Shown: positions 34,676 to 43,122 of the stretch, one piece after another | How positions within the stretch are numbered: position 1 is the first letter of the stretch | Layout: the number at the start of each line of letters is the position of its first letter | From: a virus | Strand: one strand, 5' to 3' | Virus record (IMG/VR): IMGVR_UViG_3300025881_000985 | Location: 62,001-126,000 of that record | Length of the DNA: 64,000 nucleotides | Program-made: the position numbers and the translations under genes | Notes under the pieces: generated by a model | What the model saw: the letters and a program-made list of their open reading frames with translations, nothing else | Told to the model about the DNA's origin: nothing | Databases searched by the model: none

Positions 34676-36439
34676 ATGCTATTATCAGAATTTAAACCAA
34701 CAAAAAAAGCAACAAAGGTTGTTGAAAGTCGTATCACTGAAGAACCAATGGAATTTGGCCCTGAGACCGGAAACGAACTATACCCAGCTGGTTATGAAAA
34801 TGACGGAAGATTAATTTTACATGTTGTTACTGAATTATTACCTCGCATCAAAGATGATCAAATGTCATTGGATGTTATGAAAGCAGTTGATGCAATCGAA
34901 GCAGGAAAAGGAAACAAAGCAGACATTAAAACAGTAATGGGCGTTTACAAAGAAGCTGATAAACAAGGCATTACTAAAAAGTACAAAGATGCTATTGGTA
35001 AATTTGATCAAGACTACAAAGATGATGATGGCGAAGACGACCTTGAAGAGTCAGACATTGATCAAATTGCAGACGTTGGAAAAGTCTATTCTAAGATCAA
35101 TAAAATGAAAATGGATTTAGTTGACAAAGGCATGGAGCCAGAAGATGCACAGGACGAAGCATGTGAAAAATATGATTGTGATCCATCAATGTACGACAAA
35201 TATGTTGAAATGAAGAGAGATGAAAGAGAAGGTACAAAGAAAGAAAGCAAATACGGTAAGAAAAAATACGAAGCGGTTGGACAGTACGCAGATCCAATCC
35301 ACGATTTAATTGAAGAATTAGGCAGTCATCAGGTAGTAATGGATGAACTTATTCGTTATTTAGACGGAGATACTATAAAAGACTTTGTAGCAGACTTCCG
35401 TAGACATCACGAAATGGACGATCCAAGGTACATGGATGATGAAAATCTTCTAAAATCTGAAGGAAACGAATTTTCAGGCAAACGCCAGGCCGCTATTGAT
35501 GCAGGCAAAGATGAGTTTGAAGTTGGCGGAAAGAAATACAAAGTTGAGGCAGAACATAAATTTACAAAAAACTCAGTTACCGAAGAAGCAGATGATGATG
35601 CCGCTCGTGAGTTGGAACTGTATGCAGAAAATGACGAATCTCTTTACAGACAGAGTTATGTTCCTATTGCAAAGAACCTAAGCAAGAAGTTTAAGAAGGG
35701 TGTTTACGACAGTGAACTAGCCAAGAAACTTTGGAAGTATCATGCAGACAGAGCCGCACAAAAGTATGGCATGGACCACGCTGGTGGATCAAAAGAAGGA
35801 CTACGTATGTTTAGTCCTGATACACGTAGAGCATTTGCACGTAGCCTTGAAGATTATTGGCACGATGAAATGAAAAGTGGTAACTTTATGGAATCAGCAG
35901 TAACAGAATACGAAGGTGCATCGCAAGAAGACGTTGCAGGAGCGATAACACACCGTTTTAAAATGAACACAGATTTATTATCTAAAGCACTAAAAAAAGA
36001 AGGTGGCATTGACGCACTGATAATGGCTATTGATGATGTAGCAGAATGGCATGCTGGTGCAGAAGAATTAGGTTCAAGTGATGTTAGCATTATGGTACGT
36101 GAAGTTATGGCTCAATTGGGAATAACAGAACGCAGTCTTTCAGGCTTAAGAAACTCTAGTGCATTTGATGGCAAAGACCGAATGATGGCACTACTAGATA
36201 AAAATAAAAAATTAAACGACAAAGAAAAAGAAGAAGAAAGAATTAAAAAAGCAACTTTTGGTGAAGGGGCAATGATGGTATGTAAGCATTGTGGAGATGA
36301 AATGCACAAGCCTACAACAAATTGCGAATGTGATTGCAATGATGAAAACGGAGATCATTGGATCACAAAAGAATCTTACACCGAAAACCAAGATAAAATA
36401 GTTAAAGAATACAAAGACGCAGGCTACGTCACAAAATAA
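34676..36439 (+). CDS. Large acidic phage protein with C-terminal Cys/His cluster
   Basis: 587 residues, highly charged. It contains a short DEFEVGGKKYKVE strand segment of a type I associate with internal virion proteins of marine T4-like phages, and a C-terminal cluster CKHCGDEMHKPTTNCECDC (about 542-560) that could bind zinc. Several stretches are rich in Asp-Asp-Asp/Glu. A virion-interior role is inferred. Confidence 0.5.
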   Translation: MLLSEFKPTKKATKVVESRITEEPMEFGPETGNELYPAGYENDGRLILHVVTELLPRIKDDQMSLDVMKAVDAIEAGKGNKADIKTVMGVYKEADKQGITKKYKDAIGKFDQDYKDDDGEDDLEESDIDQIADVGKVYSKINKMKMDLVDKGMEPEDAQDEACEKYDCDPSMYDKYVEMKRDEREGTKKESKYGKKKYEAVGQYADPIHDLIEELGSHQVVMDELIRYLDGDTIKDFVADFRRHHEMDDPRYMDDENLLKSEGNEFSGKRQAAIDAGKDEFEVGGKKYKVEAEHKFTKNSVTEEADDDAARELELYAENDESLYRQSYVPIAKNLSKKFKKGVYDSELAKKLWKYHADRAAQKYGMDHAGGSKEGLRMFSPDTRRAFARSLEDYWHDEMKSGNFMESAVTEYEGASQEDVAGAITHRFKMNTDLLSKALKKEGGIDALIMAIDDVAEWHAGAEELGSSDVSIMVREVMAQLGITERSLSGLRNSSAFDGKDRMMALLDKNKKLNDKEKEEERIKKATFGEGAMMVCKHCGDEMHKPTTNCECDCNDENGDHWITKESYTENQDKIVKEYKDAGYVTK

Positions 36440-36458
36440 AAATATGGCATTAGCATTA

Positions 36459-36478
36459 TAGCAGTGTAAATACTGCTA
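36459..36478 (+). promoter_or_regulatory. Hairpin and late-type box touching the start of A1
   Basis: TAGCAGT-GTAAAT-ACTGCTA is a perfect 7-bp hairpin whose last base is the A of the A1 start codon. The late-type box TAAATA (36467-36472) is inside it. No ribosome binding site is present. Confidence 0.5.
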
Positions 36479-37212
36479 TGAGCAACTATAATGCACAACA
36501 AGAAAAACTCGGTTTCGCATTAGTTAGTTCTAATCGGAACCGTATTTTTTTCTACCACAAAAACTACGAAGTTACTAAACGTTTACAATTACATTTTTTA
36601 CGAAATGATCTATTGTATCTAGTCCCTGTGACTTTAAAAATGTTGCACCGACAACGATTGCTTAACAGGAAGAAACAACAAAACAACAATCGTGTTGATA
36701 AAGAATTTGATTTTTATAGTTGTGTAAACTATACATTTAATAATGCTAAAGTATTACAGGTTGAACTTGATGTTGCTCCGTTTAGGCAAAGAAAAATGCA
36801 CATCATCCAAACTGCTACAGATGCCACCAACGAAGACAACAACATACATCAAAATTTGATATCAGCATCTAAGTATATTGAATCATTTAAAACAGCTATT
36901 GATCAACGAGAAGCAATACTAGACGAACAGTTTTCATATACTATTAAAGGATACGAAATGTTCCAGACGTTTTGCCAAGAGCAATTTACAAATTCACAAC
37001 TTGATAATATGTTTGAAATTGACATTGCAGACGAAAAACGATATAAATCACAAATGCGTGAATTGCGTATAAAGGTAACAGATGCTATTATGGAAATGAA
37101 CTTTACTGTTGATCCTGATACCTATAATGTACTGTTTAAAAATACAATAAAAGAAATTACCAACAAAGCAAACAAATACGAACAATCTGTGCTTGGAGCG
37201 GTAAATCAATGA
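36478..37212 (+). CDS. A1: first copy of the array protein A
   Basis: 244 residues. The N-terminal 45 residues (FALVSSNRNRIFFYHKNYEV then TKRLQ and LLYLVPV) align with A2 (38517) and A3 (40422), so the three are paralogues. The remainder is helical and charged. No known domain. Only in-frame ATG fits; it lacks a ribosome site. Overlaps B1 by ATGA, so A and B are made together and probably interact. Function unknown. Confidence 0.7.
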   Translation: MSNYNAQQEKLGFALVSSNRNRIFFYHKNYEVTKRLQLHFLRNDLLYLVPVTLKMLHRQRLLNRKKQQNNNRVDKEFDFYSCVNYTFNNAKVLQVELDVAPFRQRKMHIIQTATDATNEDNNIHQNLISASKYIESFKTAIDQREAILDEQFSYTIKGYEMFQTFCQEQFTNSQLDNMFEIDIADEKRYKSQMRELRIKVTDAIMEMNFTVDPDTYNVLFKNTIKEITNKANKYEQSVLGAVNQ

Positions 37213-38390
37213 TGACCGCTGAAGATTATTTTAAAGGAAATCGTTTAGTTGACAACAGTTACATTGGTATTGCACTTGACAACGAAGATATGGGAAAGTA
37301 TGGGAACTATTGGCTATCAAGTTTTAAAAACATTCCTATGCTCAATGATATACGTAGTCGCAGTCTTAAATTTACCACGCCATGGTTAAACGATGAACAC
37401 CCTGATTATATAAAATTACCCAAGTTATCAACTACTGCTAAAAAATTAGACGATATCTTAGACGAACGTGCAATTGAGCTACACAAAATTGCAATACGAG
37501 ATAATAAAAAGATATGGATTATGTGGAGTGGTGGCATTGATTCAACAACCATGCTTACAGCATTTATTAAGAATATCCCAAGTAACGAATTAAAAGATCG
37601 ATATAGTGTTATTATGAGTGCTAATAGTATTGCTGAGAACTATTACTTTTTTAAGCACTATGTAGATGGAAAGTTTAATTTAATTAACTGGTTAAACTTA
37701 GACATCAGTTCTGAATTGTTTAAAGATACTATTGTACTACATGGAGATCCAGCGAATGCATTATTAAGTGTACCAACTGTGGCCGCATTTGCATCATTGG
37801 TTCCTAGCGGAGAACATTTACTTCCGTTTAGAGAGAACATCGGCACTTTAATTGATGGACTTGAAGCAATGGTAGTTGGCAATGGCAAAGAATCCTTACC
37901 TGGTTGGGCGGAATGGTATATTGAAAAGTTAGTTAATGCAATACCAATTACTGACAATGCTACAAGTATTGCTTCGTTTTGGTGGTGGCATTATGTAAAC
38001 TTTAAATGGCACGGAAGTATGTTACGCCCATTTTTCTTTACAAGAGAAAGCACTGATCAACCCATACACGAAGACGAGTTCAAGTACTATTATGATACAG
38101 TATTCTATGTTAATGAAGATTTCCAAAATTGGAGTTATAGTAATATTGACGAAATAGTTAAAACACCAAGCGACTATAAACCATTAATGAGACAGTACAT
38201 ACATACTTTAACCAAGGACGATCTTTATTCAACCTATAAAAAGTTTATGGCCAGTAGACGCACAAACTTAAACCAAGCTATACTTGAACAAACACTTCCA
38301 TTTGTATACGATTCTAATTGGATTGGACACAAGTTTGATAAGAACTCCAAAAATATAGTACGAGAATTATTACATGCCTTTGAAGGATAG
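37209..38390 (+). CDS. B1: asparagine-synthetase-like PP-loop enzyme
   Basis: 393 residues. WIMWSGGIDSTTML carries the PP-loop SGGIDS (107-112) that binds ATP pyrophosphate in asparagine synthetase, beta-lactam synthetase and lasso-peptide cyclase families. HGDPAN (178-183) occupies the place of the second motif but differs from HGDPGD in B2 and B3. Further shared landmarks are WWWHYVNFKW and NWSYSN. No glutaminase domain is present. Expected chemistry is adenylation of a carboxylate followed by amide formation; the substrate is unknown. Confidence 0.75.
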   Translation: MMTAEDYFKGNRLVDNSYIGIALDNEDMGKYGNYWLSSFKNIPMLNDIRSRSLKFTTPWLNDEHPDYIKLPKLSTTAKKLDDILDERAIELHKIAIRDNKKIWIMWSGGIDSTTMLTAFIKNIPSNELKDRYSVIMSANSIAENYYFFKHYVDGKFNLINWLNLDISSELFKDTIVLHGDPANALLSVPTVAAFASLVPSGEHLLPFRENIGTLIDGLEAMVVGNGKESLPGWAEWYIEKLVNAIPITDNATSIASFWWWHYVNFKWHGSMLRPFFFTRESTDQPIHEDEFKYYYDTVFYVNEDFQNWSYSNIDEIVKTPSDYKPLMRQYIHTLTKDDLYSTYKKFMASRRTNLNQAILEQTLPFVYDSNWIGHKFDKNSKNIVRELLHAFEG

Positions 38391-38517
38391 AATTATAAGA
38401 TCAGCAATTTTATTGTTGACAATCATAGCACTCACTGCTATAATGATAAATGTAATACCACCAGGTGATCCTGATTATCCACCGGGGCATACACTAGGAA
38501 GGCATATGTTACATTAA
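38374..38517 (+). CDS. Tiny membrane protein inside the A-B array
   Basis: 47 residues: MPLKDRIIRS, a membrane segment (about 11-28, AILLLTIIALTAIMINVI) and a Pro/Gly/His-rich tail. It overlaps B1 by 17 nt and joins A2 through TAATG. The close coupling supports translation, although a sigma70-like promoter lies in the same stretch. Confidence 0.5.
   Translation: MPLKDRIIRSAILLLTIIALTAIMINVIPPGDPDYPPGHTLGRHMLH
38416..38444 (+). promoter_or_regulatory. Consensus sigma70 promoter inside the small membrane gene
   Basis: TTGACA (38416-38421), 17-bp spacer, TATAAT (38439-38444): a perfect match in both boxes. It would start transcription about 65 nt before A2. Confidence 0.6.
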
Positions 38518-39245
38518 TGTTTGGTTTATTAAGTGTACATCAAAACTATTTTTTAACTGTTGGTGAATACAATTCACTTAAACGGACACAGCATATAATT
38601 GGCTCACAGTTGCCTTGTTTGTTTGTTGACTTTGATTTAATTCAAACACGTGATGCTGACAAAATATCTAAACTTAATTTTAAAGATTATGCTGGAAGTT
38701 TTAGACTTAAAAAGTTCCTTGAGTTAGATACAGTTGGTACTAAGATAGTTCCAAAGTTTGATGATGCTTTTATTAGTACACGTGAACACTTTGGTCTTAA
38801 ACCTATTACTGACACACAAGAGATGATGGTTACTCACATATCTCTGTTGCATGAATTTATTAATATACATTGGAAAGAGCTTGATGTATATAAGAAGCAT
38901 CGAGACAAAGGCAACGATCAAAAAATTAACGGTATAAATGCTTTTTCAGATTTTGTTATTGAACAGACCGGAGCCGACGGTTTTATTAACGAATTAGTTG
39001 AATACGAAACACAACAGATTCAAGCAAACACAGGTGTATTGGGAAATCATACAAAACACTTGCAACAGAGTTTAATGAATATAAACTATAGCAATGTTAA
39101 CTTACACGATTTGATAGCAAGATTAAACCAAGAGATTCAAGCTATTCCTCCAATCTTTGCATTTGGGCAAAAAAGGATAAGCGAAATGCTACAACGCCAA
39201 GCACAAAAAGCTCTGCTTATGGCAAGGAAATCAATGAATGCCTAG
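38517..39245 (+). CDS. A2: second copy of the array protein A
   Basis: 242 residues; N terminus FGLLSVHQNYFLTVGEYNSL aligns with A1 and A3. The C-terminal part shares ETQ...LNQEIQAIP with A3 (ETD...LTQELNSIP). Ends in basic helices. Overlaps B2 by 8 nt. Function unknown. Confidence 0.7.
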   Translation: MFGLLSVHQNYFLTVGEYNSLKRTQHIIGSQLPCLFVDFDLIQTRDADKISKLNFKDYAGSFRLKKFLELDTVGTKIVPKFDDAFISTREHFGLKPITDTQEMMVTHISLLHEFINIHWKELDVYKKHRDKGNDQKINGINAFSDFVIEQTGADGFINELVEYETQQIQANTGVLGNHTKHLQQSLMNINYSNVNLHDLIARLNQEIQAIPPIFAFGQKRISEMLQRQAQKALLMARKSMNA

Positions 39246-40425
39246 TGCTGAAGAATACTTTTACAAGAAAATTACTGACAGTATGGCCGACAGTCGGATG
39301 GTACAATCTATTGCTATGTATCCAACTGAGTTTAAAAACAAAAATGCTACATATTGGCAGAGTTTAAATCGTTGTATTATTGGAGTAGCTGACTGGAGAT
39401 CACGTGTAGGTAAATTTGAAAACCCATGGAATGCAAGTACTAGCCCAGAGTTTGCTCCGCCGGCACTTGCATATACTCCAGATACGTTTGAAGACATTGC
39501 AAACCACAGAGCATTAGAATTAATTGATGAAGCTAAAAATTCTAATCGTAGACTTCTTTTATTATGGAGTGGTGGCATTGATAGTACATTTGTACTTACA
39601 AGTTTTATTAAAAACATAGAACCTGCTGATAGAGAACTGATTATTATATGTTGCAACTTTACTAGCATATTTGAAAACACACAGTTTTATGTTAACTACA
39701 TTAGTAATCAATTTAGATGTATGCCGTACCAATACTTTGATTTAACTCCTGAATTGCTAGACAACTATATTGTAATACACGGAGACCCAGGTGACTGTTT
39801 ACAAGGTCCTAGTATTCCTGCGTATGCAACATTTATTGAGCAAGGTGTACATAAAGAACCATGGAAAAACTATGTTGATCAAATAGCGGAAAGCATACAA
39901 CCAGACCCAAGCCATCCATATTATGCAGAAGGATTTGGCAATTGGTTTACTCAAAGAGTTTGCGAAAACTTGGAAGAGATTCAACCCGAGAATGTTACAA
40001 GTATTGCAGACTGGTGGTGGTGGACCTACTATAACTTTAAGTGGGAATTTTCATGCCAACGTGCTTTCTTCTTTAGTCGTAGAGATCCAACAACAGAGTT
40101 TACTCCTGCACATATTGCAGACTTTGCTCGTAACACTTACTTTAACACGGCCGATTGGCAACATTGGAGTTATAGTAATCTTGACAATTTAATTGGCCTG
40201 GATAGAAGTAACCATAAACATTTTGCTCGTAATTATATACTCGAACTTGATGGCAATGATGTTTATTACTCAACTAAAATTAAAACAGCAGGAGCTCCAG
40301 CAGACATAATTACTAGGAGAGACAATGACATTCCTTTCTATTTTGACAAGAACTGGAAAGGGCATTATTGGTCAGAAACGGCTGTTGAAGAAGTGAGTAT
40401 GTCATTATTAGGTAGATTTCAATGA
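39238..40425 (+). CDS. B2: asparagine-synthetase-like PP-loop enzyme
   Basis: 395 residues with both family motifs intact: SGGIDS (111-116) and HGDPGDCLQGPS (181-192), the latter replacing the GxGxDExxGG loop of AsnB. SIADWWWWTYYNFKWEFSCQ and HWSYSNLDN are shared with B1 and B3. N-terminal 100 residues have a conserved W-x-R-x-G-x-F-x-x-PW segment. Coupled by overlaps to A2 and A3. Predicted ATP-dependent amide-forming enzyme. Confidence 0.75.
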   Translation: MPSAEEYFYKKITDSMADSRMVQSIAMYPTEFKNKNATYWQSLNRCIIGVADWRSRVGKFENPWNASTSPEFAPPALAYTPDTFEDIANHRALELIDEAKNSNRRLLLLWSGGIDSTFVLTSFIKNIEPADRELIIICCNFTSIFENTQFYVNYISNQFRCMPYQYFDLTPELLDNYIVIHGDPGDCLQGPSIPAYATFIEQGVHKEPWKNYVDQIAESIQPDPSHPYYAEGFGNWFTQRVCENLEEIQPENVTSIADWWWWTYYNFKWEFSCQRAFFFSRRDPTTEFTPAHIADFARNTYFNTADWQHWSYSNLDNLIGLDRSNHKHFARNYILELDGNDVYYSTKIKTAGAPADIITRRDNDIPFYFDKNWKGHYWSETAVEEVSMSLLGRFQ

Positions 40426-41108
40426 GCGAACTTTATGCATTGTATAATGTTAAGGCAAATAAGTTTTTGGTAACTGATCGCAGTTATGAAATGCTAAAAA
40501 CAATTCAGTTTATCTTTTCACATCGAATACTATTCTATTGTGTCAGATTGAATGATGTACACGGATATCGTGATGGTTTACTTGCTAAAGGAAGACATAC
40601 CAAAATTGGATTTGCAGATCCACAATTGATTAATATTAGCACCGACATTCATGCAAAAAGTGATGGTAAAATTAAATTTGTATCCAGTCCAAATCACAGT
40701 GATGTAAACGAAAAATTTAGCAAACAAGCAGAATTCTATAGAGACTTCTTACGTGTGTTTAACAAAGAATATGGATATTTTCAAGATATAGTACGTACAC
40801 GTAGTCGTACACAAAAGAACGGCCTAACTCAATTGACAGAGTATACTAAATTTTTAATGCCAGACGACGAAGCACTTCGTAACTTAATAGCTCAAGAGAC
40901 TGACTATAACTTTAGTGTTATGAAATACTTGAGACAATTCAAAGGAGAGGTCATTGATAAACTACAGAGTCTTGATTTAGAACTAGAAGTAGGTGACATG
41001 GTTAAACAGTTAACACAAGAATTAAATAGTATTCCTGTTAAATGTCACACTCAACGTTATGTAACACCTAAAGTATTGGAGTGGCTTGATGAAAACTATA
41101 ATATGTGA
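40422..41108 (+). CDS. A3: third copy of the array protein A
   Basis: 228 residues starting ELYALYNVKANKFLVTDRSY, aligning with A1 and A2. It overlaps B2 by ATGA and is separated from B3 by the small gene at 41141. Function unknown. Confidence 0.7.
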   Translation: MSELYALYNVKANKFLVTDRSYEMLKTIQFIFSHRILFYCVRLNDVHGYRDGLLAKGRHTKIGFADPQLINISTDIHAKSDGKIKFVSSPNHSDVNEKFSKQAEFYRDFLRVFNKEYGYFQDIVRTRSRTQKNGLTQLTEYTKFLMPDDEALRNLIAQETDYNFSVMKYLRQFKGEVIDKLQSLDLELEVGDMVKQLTQELNSIPVKCHTQRYVTPKVLEWLDENYNM

Positions 41109-41140
41109 ATGGAACAATATGATTGGAAGGAAGTAGGATT

Positions 41141-41398
41141 ATGAGTGACAACGAAGACATGAAAATTGACGATGTTCAAAAACAAATATGGAATCTAATA
41201 GATAGACAATTTGCCGAAGAAACATCACAAGAGCAACTGTATGTAACAGGTGCGGTGTTACTACAAACTGCTATTGAATTATACAGTGTAATATTAGAAG
41301 ATGACGATATTCAAAGATTGTTTGATAGTGCTACTGACAGCATTCCAGACCTCCGCCAACGAATGCAAGATCGTCTTGGAACACGAGTTATTCATTAA
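41141..41398 (+). CDS. Small acidic protein between A3 and B3
   Basis: 85 residues; ATG at 41141 with AGG 5 nt upstream chosen over an upstream TTG. Helical and acidic (QLYVTGAVLLQTAIELYSVI, then LEDDDIQRLFD). It ends exactly where B3 begins. I recall similar short helical proteins in marine T4-like phages. Function unknown. Confidence 0.6.
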   Translation: MSDNEDMKIDDVQKQIWNLIDRQFAEETSQEQLYVTGAVLLQTAIELYSVILEDDDIQRLFDSATDSIPDLRQRMQDRLGTRVIH

Positions 41399-42583
41399 AT
41401 GAAAGCCGTTGATCAACATATTGATGAAATTACTAACAATGCATGTATGGTAGACAATATGCTTATTGAACACCTTGATGTTAAAAACCCATACGGAAAT
41501 CATTGGCAACGATATAGCAGACTCAATATCGGAGTTAAAGATGTTAGGCCTCGTGTTGGTACGTTTACAACTCCATGGAACACACCTAATAGAGATCTTT
41601 GGAGAATGCCAGAATTATATTATATTGATGATAAACTATCAGATGTACTTGATGAACGTGCAATCGAACTATTCAATTTGGCTAAAAACACCAATAGAGA
41701 CATACACATTATGTGGTCAGGAGGAATTGACAGCTCAGGTGTACTTGTGTCATTTCTTAAAACATTAGATCCAGCAGATAGAGATATTCTCACAGTAGTA
41801 ATGAACACTGATAGTTACTTGGAGAATCCTGACTTTTACAGGAACCATATCAGTAATAAACTAAAAATTAAATACCTCAATACTATTGATGTTAACAACG
41901 AATTCCTTAGTAAGAGCATGTTGTTACATGGTGATCCGGGTGATTGTTTATACGGGCCAAGCATTGGCGCCTTTGCACACTTAATACCTGATGGGAAACA
42001 CCTATTACCAGCAAACGAGAATAGACATTTAATTAAAACCTTTTATGACCGTCAGGTAAGCAGATGGGCACACCCAGACTTTGGTGAATGGTATGTTAAC
42101 AAAGTTGCAGACAACTTTGCTGAAGCTGGTTTAGAAAATGCAAGTACTATTGCTGATTATTGGTGGTGGCATTATTTTAATCTCAAGTATCAATTCTCAA
42201 TGCAGAGACCGTTACAGCATCTTAAAGGAAATTATAAAGATGCACTTGAACCATCATTGTACGATCGTTTTATACGTGAAGTATTTTTTCACACAGATCG
42301 TATGCAACGTTGGAGTTATAGCAACTTACATACCTTCTATGAAAAGATACATCTTGGCGACCCTGGTACTAAATGGCAAGCAAGAGACTATCTATACGAT
42401 TTTGATAAAAACGATCGATATTACTACCATAAGGTTAAGATATCGAGTCAAGCGAGCGATAAAGAACGCAGAATGTTAGATATCAGTCCGTTTTATTACG
42501 ATCGTTATAACATGGGACACTATCCATGGGAAGAAGGTGTTACAGAAGCAATCACACACTTTTTGGAAGAATATCAGGGTTGA
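41399..42583 (+). CDS. B3: asparagine-synthetase-like PP-loop enzyme
   Basis: 394 residues with SGGIDS (107-112) and HGDPGDCLYGPS (177-188). YWWWHYFNLKYQFSMQRP and RWSYSNLH match B1/B2. Starts directly after the preceding stop (TAAATG). Last gene of the array; a sigma70 promoter for the replication genes follows within its end. Confidence 0.75.
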   Translation: MKAVDQHIDEITNNACMVDNMLIEHLDVKNPYGNHWQRYSRLNIGVKDVRPRVGTFTTPWNTPNRDLWRMPELYYIDDKLSDVLDERAIELFNLAKNTNRDIHIMWSGGIDSSGVLVSFLKTLDPADRDILTVVMNTDSYLENPDFYRNHISNKLKIKYLNTIDVNNEFLSKSMLLHGDPGDCLYGPSIGAFAHLIPDGKHLLPANENRHLIKTFYDRQVSRWAHPDFGEWYVNKVADNFAEAGLENASTIADYWWWHYFNLKYQFSMQRPLQHLKGNYKDALEPSLYDRFIREVFFHTDRMQRWSYSNLHTFYEKIHLGDPGTKWQARDYLYDFDKNDRYYYHKVKISSQASDKERRMLDISPFYYDRYNMGHYPWEEGVTEAITHFLEEYQG

Positions 42584-42608
42584 CAAACAACAATTACTGT
42601 TATATAAT
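42580..42608 (+). promoter_or_regulatory. Consensus sigma70 promoter of the replication operon
   Basis: TTGACA (42580-42585), 17-bp spacer, TATAAT (42603-42608), starting in the stop codon of B3, with AAGGAG before the ATG at 42634. Confidence 0.85.
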
Positions 42609-42633
42609 ATGTACAAATTAAGGAGAACTATCT

Positions 42634-42888
42634 ATGACTATGTTTAGCTCAGAACAAAAAGCAAAACTTACACAAGTAATCAATGAAGGGATTCAGGTCA
42701 AGCAAGAAGTAGAAGATCTGAATGCTGGACTTAGTGATACAGTTAAAGCTATTGCTGAGGAAATGGAAATTAAACCTTCTACTTTAAAAAAAGCAATTAA
42801 TATTGCACACAAAAGTGGACTAGGTGATGCAAACGCAGAACACGAGGTACTAAACGACATTCTTGAGACTGTCGGAAAGACCTTGTAA
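42634..42888 (+). CDS. Small DsbA-like DNA-binding protein
   Basis: 84 residues, helical: INEGIQVKQEVEDLNAGLSD, AEEMEIKPSTLKKAINIAHKSG. The order resembles T4 DsbA, a small double-stranded DNA-binding protein, with a possible helix-turn-helix (MEIKPSTLKKAI). Expressed from a consensus promoter. Assignment is tentative. Confidence 0.5.
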   Translation: MTMFSSEQKAKLTQVINEGIQVKQEVEDLNAGLSDTVKAIAEEMEIKPSTLKKAINIAHKSGLGDANAEHEVLNDILETVGKTL

Positions 42889-43122
42889 ATGGAAGTCAAG
42901 CCATACCAAAAATTGGCTTGGAGTGCTACAGCGGGATTGATTCTTGCAAGTTTATTTGCAAGTTTCGTCCCGCATCTCTTGATCCATCATGTGCTCTTTA
43001 TTGTTAGCAATGCACTGTGGACAGCCGTAGGAATATTATGGAAAGAAAAGAGCTTGATTGTTCTGAACTTTTCGCTTACTATAGTGTACATATTAGGATT
43101 GGTGTATAATGAGTTATATTGA
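42889..43122 (+). CDS. Small multi-pass membrane protein
   Basis: 77 residues, with about three hydrophobic segments (13-30, 34-50, 57-74) and little else. It starts right after the preceding stop and overlaps the polymerase gene by 14 nt. Function unknown. Confidence 0.6.
   Translation: MEVKPYQKLAWSATAGLILASLFASFVPHLLIHHVLFIVSNALWTAVGILWKEKSLIVLNFSLTIVYILGLVYNELY

Noticed and set aside
37209-42583. B1-B3 as QueC (7-cyano-7-deazaguanine synthase)
   Set aside because: They share only the general SGGxDS loop. Length is nearly double, the QueC C-terminal Cys cluster is missing, and the HGDPGD motif fits the asparagine-synthetase group better.
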